A stretch of DNA of 41,918 nucleotides from Prolixibacteraceae bacterium UBA6029. Lineage in GTDB: Bacteria; Bacteroidota; Bacteroidia; Bacteroidales; Prolixibacteraceae. Each line of letters starts with the position of its first letter. Position 1 is the first letter of the stretch. Under the pieces are notes generated by a model. That model searched no databases. It worked only from the letters and a program-made list of their open reading frames with translations, and was not told the origin of the DNA. The stretch is taken from the NCBI GenBank assembly GCA_002429385.1, contig DIZL01000054.1, forward strand, positions 3,071 through 44,988. The letters run 5' to 3'. The position numbers and the translations under genes are program-made. Below are positions 16,892 through 27,154 of the stretch, in pieces.

Positions 16892-18973
16892 TTAGTTGGT
16901 AATTACATCCACTTCCGCATAACCTGCAACATCATCGCCCGAAGTGTTTTTTAAAGCCCTTAGCCTGATGTAGCGTCCTTTTTCTGGTACGAACCTTTTG
17001 ATTTGCCACACCGGGTTATTTTTGATGTTGGAAAATTCACCTTCATCTACCAGTTTCCAATTTATATTGTCCTGTGAAATATAAAACTGGTAGTTAGTGA
17101 TAATACCGGAACTCCATTTGCCCTGATCAGGAAGGTATTTGAAACCACACAGATCATATTTGTTTCCCAGGTCGATCACTAAATCAATAGGCATTCTATT
17201 CCCATCTCTTTGGTGCCAAATGGTTGATGCATTTCCGTCAAAGATTGTACTGGCCTTTTCATCATTTATCCCGGTTATTTTCCAATCCTTTTTTGATATA
17301 TCAAATTTTTCGAGACCTACCGGGCTGCTTTTCCTCGTAGCGGGATCGTAAGCAATGGCCTTAACTTCTACTTTCCCAACTGCGGTAAAAGTTGTAGTGT
17401 ATATATTTGATTTTGTAGTAGGTTCGCTGCCATCAAAGGTATAGTAAAAAATTGGCCCAATATCATCCGTTGATATATTGATTTCTCCGGATTGGGTTCT
17501 CTCGATCGAGGGTGCATTCAGGAATACCGGTGCATTGTAAATCCCGATATTGGAAATTAAAGGGCAACTTTTAGAATCGGTGATACTGAAACGAACCTTA
17601 GTTGCTTTAACGCTAGGGAAACGAAGAATACGTTTATAACCAATTGTAGTTGCTTTGGCCACATCTTTCCAATTTCCATCTATAAGGGCTTCAACAGTGA
17701 AGGCCTTCACACGCTGTCCCAAACGAATGTATTCCTGCACCAGAAAACGATTGAACAAAGTTGGCTTACCTAAATCTATTGTCAATGAAGCTTTTGTAAC
17801 ATCGTCATCGGTAGCCCAATAGGTGTCTTTATTGTTATCCAATGTCTTGCTTGTGTCAAATTCTTTGGTATTTCCCCGAACATTTGAAGCTTCTGCTTTT
17901 CTATTTTCGGCAAGATTTACAGCAAATGTTTCTTTTACTGCCTTGGCAAGTCCAAGCGCAGCTTTTTCATCATTTGGATGGATCAAGCCATTGGGCATGA
18001 TGGGGAAGTTGAGCAACAGCGAGCCATTGCTCCCTATGGAATGATAGTATGTATCCAATAAATGTGGGACAGTTTTTACTTTGGAATCTTCATTTGGGTG
18101 GTAGAACCACTCGGGTCTGATGGAAGTATTTACTTCGGCAGGCACCCACGAATTTCCATTTTCCAGACCGAAATGCAACATATTCCATGGCACATCGCCT
18201 GTGGTGTTTAATAAGCTCCAGTTTGTTTCACCAACAGCGCCTTCTTCAGTTCCAACCCAACGCAGATCGCCCCTGTCTCCCCCATCGTTCCATATTACGA
18301 TATTGGGCTGTAACTTTCTGATCAGTGCGTAAGTATTCTTCCAGTCATAATAGGTGGTTCGATCAATGGTACGCGTTTCATTGGCTCCACCGTAATATCC
18401 TGAACCTCCGTTGGCTCCATCAAACCACACTTCGAAAATTGGCCCATAGTTGGTAAGTAGTTCAGTGAGTTGATTCCTAAAATAAGTAATGTATTCAGGC
18501 TTTCCATAATCAGGACTGTTTCTGTCCCAGGGAGACAAATAGATCCCCAACTTCAGGCCGTATTCTTTGCAGACATCAGCCATTTCGCGTACCAAATCTC
18601 CCTTGCCATTTTTCCATGGAGCATTTTTTACGGAATACTCCGTATATTTTGAAGGCCAGAGGCAAAAACCGCAATGGTGCTTCGCTGTAATAATGATTCC
18701 TTTCATCCCTGCATCTTTGCAAATTCGAGCCCACTGACGACAATCCAATTCTTTGGGATTAAACAGGTTGACATCTTCATTGCCATTGCCCCATGATTGG
18801 TTTGTATAAGTGTTTAAGGAGAAATGAACAAACGCGTAATATTCCATTTCCTGCCAATGTATCTGATTTTCATTAGGAACAGGACCATAAGGGGTAGGAG
18901 CTTTTACCTGGGCATGGCTTACGCCAATTGAAAAAATGGAAAGAAGGAATCCACACAAAATATTCTTAGTCAT
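16892..18973 (-). CDS. Alpha-L-fucosidase (GH29) with two discoidin-like domains and a CHB_HEX_C-like domain
   Basis: A 693-residue protein from the ATG at 18973; a longer frame exists but would extend into the upstream gene. A signal peptide (ending SHAQ) leads to a GH29 barrel with YAFVHFSLNTYTNQSWG, GIIITAKHHCGFCLWPSKY, GIYLSPWDRNSP and FEVWFDGANGG (likely nucleophile Asp185). After about residue 360 come an F5/8 type C domain (about 365-485), a chitobiase C-terminal-type Ig domain with YYTFDGSEPT (about 490-570) and a second F5/8 type C domain (about 575-693, ending in RYIRLRALKN ... EVDVIT). The extra domains probably bind glycan. It would remove fucose from galactose side chains, matching the beta-galactosidases upstream. 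The 31-bp spacing to the upstream GH2 gene suggests one operon. It differs strongly from the other fucosidase of the window (6387-7760). Confidence 0.9.
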   Translation of the reverse strand: MTKNILCGFLLSIFSIGVSHAQVKAPTPYGPVPNENQIHWQEMEYYAFVHFSLNTYTNQSWGNGNEDVNLFNPKELDCRQWARICKDAGMKGIIITAKHHCGFCLWPSKYTEYSVKNAPWKNGKGDLVREMADVCKEYGLKLGIYLSPWDRNSPDYGKPEYITYFRNQLTELLTNYGPIFEVWFDGANGGSGYYGGANETRTIDRTTYYDWKNTYALIRKLQPNIVIWNDGGDRGDLRWVGTEEGAVGETNWSLLNTTGDVPWNMLHFGLENGNSWVPAEVNTSIRPEWFYHPNEDSKVKTVPHLLDTYYHSIGSNGSLLLNFPIMPNGLIHPNDEKAALGLAKAVKETFAVNLAENRKAEASNVRGNTKEFDTSKTLDNNKDTYWATDDDVTKASLTIDLGKPTLFNRFLVQEYIRLGQRVKAFTVEALIDGNWKDVAKATTIGYKRILRFPSVKATKVRFSITDSKSCPLISNIGIYNAPVFLNAPSIERTQSGEINISTDDIGPIFYYTFDGSEPTTKSNIYTTTFTAVGKVEVKAIAYDPATRKSSPVGLEKFDISKKDWKITGINDEKASTIFDGNASTIWHQRDGNRMPIDLVIDLGNKYDLCGFKYLPDQGKWSSGIITNYQFYISQDNINWKLVDEGEFSNIKNNPVWQIKRFVPEKGRYIRLRALKNTSGDDVAGYAEVDVITN

Positions 18974-19004
18974 TTGATTATATCGTTTTAGTGAAAAACA
19001 TAAA

Positions 19005-21443
19005 TTACTGCACTTTGGCATTGATATTCAAAATAGCGTCCTTTAAGCCTGGTGAGCTTACAATAAGTTTAATATCACCAGCTTTGCGGCTACTCCTTAT
19101 CACAACCAAAGCTCGTCCCTTCCAAGCTTTACGTGTATTGGCCACGTAAGGATCGGTGTCTTTTATGTCGGCATTATCGACCCCTACAATTGTTCCCAGG
19201 CCTTCAATTTTAAATTGTAATCGATTTGAGGCATTTGGTTGATTTATCCCTTCCTTGTCAGTTATCTCTATCGTTACAAAAGACAAGTCTTGTCCATTCG
19301 CCAGTATTTCTTTTCTATCTGAAGTAAGTTTTATTTTTGCTGCATCGACGGCAGTCTGCAGAATGATTGATTCAATTTCAGCGTTATTCTCCACACCAAC
19401 AGCTTTCAGTATCCCAGGTGAATAAGGCACTGAAAACGTGGCCTTAAACTGTTGTACATCGGTTGTAGGTTGCTCTCCGATAAGTTTATTGCCGAGATAG
19501 AGTCTTACTTTAGGATATTTGGAATATACTTCCACTTGAATATCTTTTCCTTCGAAACCGGGCCATGTCCAGCTTTCCCATGTTGGCCAGACCGACCACA
19601 TGGTTTCTTTAATTTCCAAAGGTTCAGGATTAGGTTCCCTTACAGCCATATAAAGCTTTTCAATGTTATTGTACAACATACTCCGGTAGTGTGATATGGG
19701 TTTTCTCCAGCCAATCAAATCAATATCGCCGCAATAAGCTCCATGCCAGGGGAAGAAATTATTTTCCCAATGTTGCCCGGGAACTTCGCCCGAATAATAC
19801 CAACGACCTATGGATGATTCGCCTAAATAATCCATAGCTGTCCATACAAAATCACCGATAACACAATTGTTTTCCTGCACTAATTTCCAATTGGCAAAGG
19901 CATCGCGCGGGTACGACTCAGTTTGAACGATCACCCGTGAGGGAACCCTTTTATGATCGTCAGGAGCACTGCTGAGGTGATAATTGTAACCGGCAACATC
20001 ATGAACTGCCATGAGCGGGTCGAACACATTCCAGTCGTCTCCCCAGCCCACTATAGCTGATGTTACAGGACGTGTATTGTCAATTTTCTTAATAGCACTA
20101 ATAAGCATTTTGGCAGTTTCTATTGCCGGAGGTTCTTTTCTTTCTGGAATTTCATTGCCTATACTCCACATGAATACAGATGGATGATTGTAGTCTCTTA
20201 AAATCATTGATTCCAAATCGCGCTGCCACCATTTATCGAAATACATGGAGTAATCGTATTTGTTTTTTCCAACTTTCCAGCAATCGAAAGATTCGTCCAT
20301 TACCAATAATCCTAATCGATCACAGGCCTCAAGAAATGCTTCAGAAGGTGGATTGTGGGAAGTCCTTACTGCATTGAACCCTGCCGTTTTGAGCAATTCT
20401 ATCCTACGTTCCTCGGCGCGGTCGAAAGCAGCAGAGCCTAAGCAACCATTATCGTGATGAACGCAACCTCCATTAATTTTCACTGTTTTGCCGTTCAACT
20501 GAAAACCGTTTTCAGGAGTAAAATTTATAGAACGGATACCAAACTTAGTTTTAGTGTCGTCAAAAACCTGTTTGCCTCTTTCAACCTGAACCTGGGCCTT
20601 GTATAAATTGGGCGTTTCGGGCGACCAAAGTAAAGGGCTGGAAACATTAATGGTTTGGGTTATTTCTTTTTCGCTGTTTGCAGCAAGTTCTACTTTTGTT
20701 TGATTGTTACCTGCACCTTTGTTATTTAAATCAAAAAGTCGGGTTTTAACAACCACACTTTGGGGAGAAGTGGTTTCGTTTTTTACCAATGTTTTTACCT
20801 GTACGATTGCCTTTTTTAAAGACACCACGGGAGTAGTAATGCCAACGCCCCATTGAGCCACATGAACAGGATTTGTAAACAACATCCAAACATGGCGATA
20901 AATACCAGAGCCACTGTACCACCGGCAGTTTACCTGCTGCGAATTGTCAACCCGCACAGCTATGACATTTTCCTTGTCAAAATCCAGGTAAGACGTAAGG
21001 TCATATATGAATGATGAATATCCGTAAGGATGAACACCCAGTGATTTTCCGTTGATAAATACTTCGGAGTTCATATAAACTCCTTCAAAATAAATGGAAA
21101 CATTTTTAGCTTTCCATTCGCCGGGAACTTTGAATGTTTTCCGGTACCAACCTATTCCTGCAGGGAAAAAACCACCGGCATTTCCAGTCGGGTTTTTGGG
21201 GTTTATTTTCCCCTCAATGCTCCAATCGTGCGGTAAATCAAGGTTACGCCAAGCCTTATCATCGAAGTCCTTTATTTTGGCCGCAACCGTATCGCCCAAA
21301 AAGAATTTCCAGTTATAATCGAACAATTGTTTTCTTTCCATGCCATTTTGCGCAAAGCCTGAATAAGAACCAATAAATAGTATGAATACCCATACTAATT
21401 GTTTTGCCGAAAAGAATTTTTTGTGTGAATTTAAGTTATGCAT
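19005..21443 (-). CDS. GH2 beta-galactosidase-type glycoside hydrolase (DUF4982-type C-terminus)
   Basis: An 812-residue secreted GH2 enzyme from the ATG at 21443, which gives the signal peptide ending SGFAQ; an ATG at 21476 would add 11 residues. Domains in order are the sugar-binding jelly roll (about 35-190; DLPHDWSIEG, GWYRKTF, WYSGSGIYRHVW), an Ig-like domain (to about 310), a TIM barrel (about 310-600) and C-terminal Ig-type domains (about 600-812). Catalytic residues appear intact: acid/base Glu431 in MWSIGNEIPER and nucleophile Glu509 in IVQTESYP. Most family members of this architecture are beta-galactosidases, though beta-glucuronidases exist. Role here: probable removal of galactose exposed after fucose loss. 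Confidence 0.85.
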   Translation of the reverse strand: MHNLNSHKKFFSAKQLVWVFILFIGSYSGFAQNGMERKQLFDYNWKFFLGDTVAAKIKDFDDKAWRNLDLPHDWSIEGKINPKNPTGNAGGFFPAGIGWYRKTFKVPGEWKAKNVSIYFEGVYMNSEVFINGKSLGVHPYGYSSFIYDLTSYLDFDKENVIAVRVDNSQQVNCRWYSGSGIYRHVWMLFTNPVHVAQWGVGITTPVVSLKKAIVQVKTLVKNETTSPQSVVVKTRLFDLNNKGAGNNQTKVELAANSEKEITQTINVSSPLLWSPETPNLYKAQVQVERGKQVFDDTKTKFGIRSINFTPENGFQLNGKTVKINGGCVHHDNGCLGSAAFDRAEERRIELLKTAGFNAVRTSHNPPSEAFLEACDRLGLLVMDESFDCWKVGKNKYDYSMYFDKWWQRDLESMILRDYNHPSVFMWSIGNEIPERKEPPAIETAKMLISAIKKIDNTRPVTSAIVGWGDDWNVFDPLMAVHDVAGYNYHLSSAPDDHKRVPSRVIVQTESYPRDAFANWKLVQENNCVIGDFVWTAMDYLGESSIGRWYYSGEVPGQHWENNFFPWHGAYCGDIDLIGWRKPISHYRSMLYNNIEKLYMAVREPNPEPLEIKETMWSVWPTWESWTWPGFEGKDIQVEVYSKYPKVRLYLGNKLIGEQPTTDVQQFKATFSVPYSPGILKAVGVENNAEIESIILQTAVDAAKIKLTSDRKEILANGQDLSFVTIEITDKEGINQPNASNRLQFKIEGLGTIVGVDNADIKDTDPYVANTRKAWKGRALVVIRSSRKAGDIKLIVSSPGLKDAILNINAKVQ

Positions 21444-21497
21444 TTTGATCCGTTTTATATCTCTGGTATTCTCCAATAGGTTTCATTTTTCAACAAT

Positions 21498-24400
21498 TTA
21501 CTGTTTCCCAATATATTCCATAATAAATCCATCGTGATAGGGCTTATTTCCCGGATTGGTGTATTTCGCCATCGTTTTAGCGCCCCAGGTGTCATCACCT
21601 CCAACCCCGTGAATATTCAAATCAATATTCAGGTTAATAAAATCACGTTTCGGAAGCTGGTAATCGTGTCGTGTATTTTCCAAATCGTCTTCTGTATAAG
21701 GCCATGCCCGGAAATTCAGTGGCTGCAATCCAGTTATTTTAAAGGTTTCATTGTTTTGGGCGCTTAAAGAAAACCAGCGGACATCGCAACGATTCGCATT
21801 GTCTTGCGGGTCCGGATAATTGGTAATGAAATTCTTTAATGTTGAATTGTATAAACCAATCAACGAAGCTGTTTTCCGGTCGGGGTAATTTTCATAAGGG
21901 CCGCGGCCGTACCAGTCGATGGTACTAAAATTTTCCGGAATACGAACCCTCATGCCAAATTTGGGAATCAAAGGAATGGTATCACACAGAGGTGTATATG
22001 CTGCTTCGACTTGTAATTTTCCATTACCGGTTAATTGGTAATCCAGCGTATAGTTTGCACCAATGGTTGGCAAATTCATATCAAATTTAACGGATACTAA
22101 ATTGACTTGCCTGACTATATCTACATTTTTAACCACCCTGGTTTCTGCTGCTTTTTTCCACTTGCCCAATTCCCTTGAATAACCGCTTTGCTTTTGGTTA
22201 TCGTTCGGCGTTTTCCAGAAATAAGGTTCAAGCTGGCCTTTCAGTAATTCCTGCTGATTAACTTTCCAACTTACCAATGAACCATTTTTCCTTTCGAGGG
22301 TAAAGGACATTTTTTCCGTTTTCAGTTCAATTTGTGTTGGCGATTCTGTGACAATTACCTGTTTTCCGGCAGGCAACACCTTTGTCCATCTGTATGGTTT
22401 GACAACAAACTGCTCACGGGCAATACAAAAGCCCTCTTCTGCCCAGAGCGTTGCAGTCTTGAGTCTTGTATAAATGTTCAGACATATTTCGGAAGAAGCC
22501 GTATCAGCCACTTGCGGTGATGGGAGCACTATGTTTGAAGACGTTCCCGGCATGATATTGTCGCAACGGAACTTGCCCTTTTGTATCGACTTGCCGTTCG
22601 AAGTATATTCGTATTCAAAATCGAAGTTGCGGAGCGATAGAAAATCAAAGTGGTTTGTAACCCCAATTGTTATGTTCTTATCGTTTAAAAGTTTAAATAC
22701 AACCTGTTGATAAACTTTCTGAACTTCATAATAGTGAGGATGTGGCTTTCTGTCGGACGAAATCAGGCCTTTGATACAGAAATTTCCATCGTTTGGCTGA
22801 TCGCCAAAATCGCCGCCGTAAGCCCAGAATTCATCGTCCTTCAGTTGATAATCATCAGGGTGTTCTGTGAGTTTTAGGGGGGAGCCATCCTTTTTCTTTG
22901 CCAAACCCTGATCTACCCATTCCCAGATGGCAGCGCCGGTAAGGCTCGAATCGGCATAAATTACATCCCAGTACTCCTGAAGGTTTCCACCTGAATTACC
23001 CATTACATGCGCGTATTTACGCATAAATACCGGTTTATCTTTAATCTTTTCTCCTAACTTTTTAAGATCGGCAGGATGCAGGTAACCTTCGTCATAAATA
23101 GCTGAAATATCTCGTTGAGTATCAGAATAAATCAATCGGCTTGAATCAAGTTTCTTTACGGTATCGGCCATGGCTATAAAGTTTTGTCCGTGACCACCTT
23201 CATTTCCCATTGACCAGAAAATGACACAAGGGTGGTTTTTATCGCGCTGCACCAACGAAACAGCCCTTTCCACGTGCGACTTTTTCCACACCGGGTTATC
23301 GCCAAGTTCCTTGTTACCAATGCCAAAACCATGCGATTCCTGGTTTGCTTCGTCCATTACATAAAATCCGTATTGGTCGCAAAGTTCATAAAACAAAGGA
23401 TCGTCAGGATAATGGCAGGTGCGTATCATGTTGATATTGTCCTGCTTCATCAGTTCCAGATCGCGGATCATAGTTTTCCGGCTCACATGCCTTCCGGTAC
23501 GCGGATGTTGCTCGTGGCGGTTCACTCCTTTGAGCTTGACCGCCTTGTCATTTACATAGAAAATATCGCCGCGGATTTCAATTTTACGGACGCCAAAATA
23601 ACATTCAGCCTTGTCAACAATCTCATTCTTATTGTTTTTGAGCTTCAAAGTAAGATGATACAAATCAGGCGTTTCGGCAGACCAAAGCCTCGGCTGTTTT
23701 ATCAATGATTTCAGTTCGAGCGATGTTTGTTTTGATTTTTGAACTACCGGAACTTTCACTGTGAATGAGAGATCGATCATATCGCATTGCGCAGAAAAGC
23801 CTGTAAATTCGGCATCTACATACAAACCCAGAACATTTTGGGTTGAACGGTTATCAATATTCAGGTCAATAGAAATGTTCGCGTTGTTATATGTATTGTC
23901 AGGGACAGCTTTCACAAAAAAATCACTGATAAAGGTTTTGGGACGGGCAATTAAATCAACATCCCTGAAAATACCGCTCAAACGCCAGATATCCTGATCT
24001 TCCAAATAGCTGCCATCGCACCAGCGGTACACTTCAACTGCCAGTTTATTCTCGCCTATATGTATGTAATTGGTGATATCGAATTCGGCTGGTGACATGG
24101 AATTTTCGCTATACCCGACTTTTTGCCCGTTTATCCAAACATACATGGCCGACTGCACCCCGCCGAAGTTTAGGAACACCTGTTTATTGTTCCAGCTTTC
24201 AGGAATGGTAAAGGTTGTACTATAACTGCCGACTGGATTTCGCTGAAGAAAGCTTGTGAAAGATTTTTCGGGTTCGCTTGTGACTTTGGGAGCATCCCGT
24301 TTGAACGGGTAGGTAATGTTGGTATAAATCGGAGTTCCAAAACCCTGAAGTTCCCAGTTTCCCGGAACCAAAATGTTGTCCCAATTTTCCGTTGAATAAT

Positions 24401-24671
24401 TTGTCGTATAAAAATCCATCGGTCGCGATTGCGGATCGGGTGACCATTTGAACTTCCAGATACCGTTAAGCGACTGAATCGTTGGGTTGTTAGCCTTTTC
24501 GGATGCCAGAAAACTATATGCGTGTGGCTTTTCTTTATTAATGCCATTAACAGCGGGGTTTTCCCAGTCGGGAAGAGTTTGGGCATTAAGAAAGTTTATC
24601 GGGAAAAACAGGATTCCCAATAAGAGTTTTTTTACCAAATTATTTGATTTAGACATACTTATTTTTACCAT
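21498..24671 (-). CDS. GH2 LacZ-type beta-galactosidase homologue with altered nucleophile position
   Basis: About 1057 residues with full LacZ-like architecture: signal peptide (ending FLNAQ), jelly roll, Ig domain, TIM barrel, second Ig domain and a beta-galactosidase small-chain domain (about 760-1057; WYGRGPYENYPDRK). Conserved LacZ features include GVNRHEQHPRTG, MDEANQESHGFG and WSMGNEGGHG with acid/base Glu491. At the expected nucleophile site (LacZ ILCEYAHAMGN, Glu537), this protein reads FMRKYAHVMGN, giving Lys552 (codon AAA at 23016-23018). The enzyme may be inactive, work differently, or use another glutamate. The start is uncertain: ATGs at 24692, 24671 and 24656 are in frame; 24671 begins right after the upstream stop. 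No frameshift is present, so selection has kept the frame. Confidence 0.85.
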   Translation of the reverse strand: MVKISMSKSNNLVKKLLLGILFFPINFLNAQTLPDWENPAVNGINKEKPHAYSFLASEKANNPTIQSLNGIWKFKWSPDPQSRPMDFYTTNYSTENWDNILVPGNWELQGFGTPIYTNITYPFKRDAPKVTSEPEKSFTSFLQRNPVGSYSTTFTIPESWNNKQVFLNFGGVQSAMYVWINGQKVGYSENSMSPAEFDITNYIHIGENKLAVEVYRWCDGSYLEDQDIWRLSGIFRDVDLIARPKTFISDFFVKAVPDNTYNNANISIDLNIDNRSTQNVLGLYVDAEFTGFSAQCDMIDLSFTVKVPVVQKSKQTSLELKSLIKQPRLWSAETPDLYHLTLKLKNNKNEIVDKAECYFGVRKIEIRGDIFYVNDKAVKLKGVNRHEQHPRTGRHVSRKTMIRDLELMKQDNINMIRTCHYPDDPLFYELCDQYGFYVMDEANQESHGFGIGNKELGDNPVWKKSHVERAVSLVQRDKNHPCVIFWSMGNEGGHGQNFIAMADTVKKLDSSRLIYSDTQRDISAIYDEGYLHPADLKKLGEKIKDKPVFMRKYAHVMGNSGGNLQEYWDVIYADSSLTGAAIWEWVDQGLAKKKDGSPLKLTEHPDDYQLKDDEFWAYGGDFGDQPNDGNFCIKGLISSDRKPHPHYYEVQKVYQQVVFKLLNDKNITIGVTNHFDFLSLRNFDFEYEYTSNGKSIQKGKFRCDNIMPGTSSNIVLPSPQVADTASSEICLNIYTRLKTATLWAEEGFCIAREQFVVKPYRWTKVLPAGKQVIVTESPTQIELKTEKMSFTLERKNGSLVSWKVNQQELLKGQLEPYFWKTPNDNQKQSGYSRELGKWKKAAETRVVKNVDIVRQVNLVSVKFDMNLPTIGANYTLDYQLTGNGKLQVEAAYTPLCDTIPLIPKFGMRVRIPENFSTIDWYGRGPYENYPDRKTASLIGLYNSTLKNFITNYPDPQDNANRCDVRWFSLSAQNNETFKITGLQPLNFRAWPYTEDDLENTRHDYQLPKRDFINLNIDLNIHGVGGDDTWGAKTMAKYTNPGNKPYHDGFIMEYIGKQ

Positions 24672-24672
24672 T

Positions 24673-27135
24673 TTATTCGGTTTTAAGAACAACTTCAGAC
24701 CCTATAAGCGTTTCGGAAGAAGCCTTTAACCTAATTTCACCAGCTTGTTTGTCAGATTGTACCAATACTAAACAATACCCGTTAAAAGCCATACGCTGAC
24801 TGGCCTTGTCGGATTCGTGGCTGGTTGGATTGCCATTACCGGTGCCAATTATTTTGCCTGGACCTTCTATTGAAAACTTTACCATGTTATCAGCAGTTGG
24901 TACAACCCTTCCTTTGTCATCTTTAATGGCTACCCTGATAATAGCCACATCGCAGCCATCAGCTTTTAGCGTGTTGCAATCGCTGCTCAATGCTATTTGT
25001 GCCGGGGCTGTAGTGGTCTCTACAATATCTCTGGTGATCAGCTTTCCTGCTTTATAACCACGAGCTTCAAGCTTTCCGGGTTTATATACAATTCCCCATA
25101 TCAGTTTTTTAAAAGGGTCAGCTTTTTGCCTCCCTACACTTTTGCCGTTAAGGAACAACTCTACTTCTTCGCAATTGGTATAACAGTGGATTTTGATAGA
25201 ATCACCTTCTTTCCCCGGCCAGTTCCAATGGGGGAATATATGTACTATAGGTTCATTAGTCCATGCAGCTTTGTATGCATAATAGCCATCCTTGGGAAAA
25301 CCACATATATCCATAATGCCAAAATGGGAAGAAACACAGGGCCAGCGAAAGGGAGTTGGCTCACCCCTGTAATCGAAGCCTGTCCAAACAAACAAGCCAC
25401 CAAGGTAGGGATACTTTACGATATCAGCCCAGTCCTCGCCCGGATAGGGTCCCCAGTCAGGTTGCCAAATAATAGAATTTGAGCAATAGCCTTTTCCCCA
25501 ATTATTCTCATATTCGCCACGGGTTGATACAAAACTTGTTCCTTCAGTACAAAACATTACACGATTGGGATATTTCTCTTTGTCTTTCACATATGCCAAT
25601 CCTTTGTCGCCGTAGTTATATCCAACAACATCCAGGATATCGCTGTACCCTCCTTCATTGCGGGCATGGTTCATGGCAGCAGTTACTTTGCGTGAAGGGT
25701 CAATCCGGTGGGTTGTTTCAACCATTGTTTCTAATATTCTGGCTCCCATTACAGTTCCCTGTATCGATTCTTCATTCTCCATGCTCCACATAAATATCGA
25801 AGGGTGGTTCCTGTCTCTGTAAAGCATTGCTTCCAAATCCTTCAAATTTTCTTCTGAACTGGATAAGTGACGGTTTTCATCCAGTACCAGCATTCCCATA
25901 CTGTCGCATATGTTAAGCAATTCAGGAGTGGGAGGATGATGGGAACAACGGTAACCATTACTTCCCAATTCCTTAAGAAGTTTTAGCTTGTACCAATTGA
26001 TTTTATCTGGAAGGGCAACGCCAATGCCTGCAAAATCCTGATGATTGCAGGTTCCTTTCACCGGATAAAGTTTGCCGTTGAGGAATACTCCATTCTTGTT
26101 TATTTCGACAGTTCGTACTCCAAAAGTAGTTTCGTAAGTATCAATCGGGTTACCATTTTCAGTAACTTCGGTAAGAACCTTATATAGGTTTGGCGTTTCG
26201 GGCGACCAAAGTAAAGGTTTTTTAATTGTGCCTGTCTGAGATACTTCAATCTGATCAAATGGGGAAATTGACAGAGCAGAAGTTTTGGTATCGGACACAA
26301 GCCCTTTCTTGTCTACTATTTTTGAAACAAGGGTAATGTTTTTAGTTGTTTTGTATTCGTTTTTCAATGTTGTTTTAATACTTACAGTCGCTTCCGCATC
26401 AGAAACCGTGGGCGTTGTTATAAATGTACCAAACCTTGAAACATGCAGCCTGTCGGTCTTAATTAACCAAACGTGCCTGTAAATGCCGCAGCCTTCGTAC
26501 CACCAACCTTCAGGCTGGGTAGCATCCACTTTCACCAAAATGACATTTTCACCTTCATTTCCATAACGCAAAACGTCAGTCAGATCATAGTTCGATGGTG
26601 TATATCCACTTTGGTGGCTTCCTAAAAGGTGGCCATTCACCCAAACAGTGCTATTCCTGAATATACCGTCAAATTCAATCGATATTTTCTTTCCTTTGTC
26701 CGATTCCGGTATTTCAAATTCCTTCCTGTAGAATCCTACGCCCACAGGTAAATATCCGCTGCAGGCCGGTTGGCTGCCCAGCGAATTGTCGTGTACGAAA
26801 GTTCCCTCAACGCACCAGTCGTGTGGAAGGTTTACCTCGTTCCAGTCAACGGGATTAAATGATGCAGAGCTTCTAACATCCGTATAATCAATGACAGTAT
26901 CTTTCCTTGTTATAACTGGCACATTAATATCTGTTATACCACCCTGACCGACCCTAACTACCAGCTTTATTGCTATATCGCCTTTATGGAACTGCCAGCT
27001 AAAATCAAAATTTTCCTTTGCCCTATGACCTGCGGCTATAGGTTGTTGGTTTTGTGTGTTTCCCTCGATTGAGAAAAACAATAGTATAAAGGCTATGTTT
27101 CCAAAAATAACAAGTCGATTATATCTACGATTCAT
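24673..27135 (-). CDS. GH2 beta-galactosidase-type glycoside hydrolase
   Basis: An 820-residue secreted GH2 enzyme (hydrophobic signal about 8-24). The jelly roll carries NLPHDWCVEG and WWYEGCGIYRHVW. It has about 35 extra residues (55-95, rich in Val/Ile/Thr) between the strand FSWQFHKGD and NLPHDW compared with the neighbouring GH2. The barrel holds SHHPPTPELLNICDSMGM, acid/base Glu455 in MWSMENEES (Glu instead of the common Gly before NE) and nucleophile Glu531 in MFCTEGTS; Ig-type domains fill about 650-820. It lies 19 bp after the GH42 gene in transcription direction and abuts the LacZ-like gene. Exact linkage cannot be told; beta-galactosidase is the likeliest activity. Confidence 0.85.
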   Translation of the reverse strand: MNRRYNRLVIFGNIAFILLFFSIEGNTQNQQPIAAGHRAKENFDFSWQFHKGDIAIKLVVRVGQGGITDINVPVITRKDTVIDYTDVRSSASFNPVDWNEVNLPHDWCVEGTFVHDNSLGSQPACSGYLPVGVGFYRKEFEIPESDKGKKISIEFDGIFRNSTVWVNGHLLGSHQSGYTPSNYDLTDVLRYGNEGENVILVKVDATQPEGWWYEGCGIYRHVWLIKTDRLHVSRFGTFITTPTVSDAEATVSIKTTLKNEYKTTKNITLVSKIVDKKGLVSDTKTSALSISPFDQIEVSQTGTIKKPLLWSPETPNLYKVLTEVTENGNPIDTYETTFGVRTVEINKNGVFLNGKLYPVKGTCNHQDFAGIGVALPDKINWYKLKLLKELGSNGYRCSHHPPTPELLNICDSMGMLVLDENRHLSSSEENLKDLEAMLYRDRNHPSIFMWSMENEESIQGTVMGARILETMVETTHRIDPSRKVTAAMNHARNEGGYSDILDVVGYNYGDKGLAYVKDKEKYPNRVMFCTEGTSFVSTRGEYENNWGKGYCSNSIIWQPDWGPYPGEDWADIVKYPYLGGLFVWTGFDYRGEPTPFRWPCVSSHFGIMDICGFPKDGYYAYKAAWTNEPIVHIFPHWNWPGKEGDSIKIHCYTNCEEVELFLNGKSVGRQKADPFKKLIWGIVYKPGKLEARGYKAGKLITRDIVETTTAPAQIALSSDCNTLKADGCDVAIIRVAIKDDKGRVVPTADNMVKFSIEGPGKIIGTGNGNPTSHESDKASQRMAFNGYCLVLVQSDKQAGEIRLKASSETLIGSEVVLKTE

Positions 27136-27154
27136 TTTTTGATCTTTCTACGAA

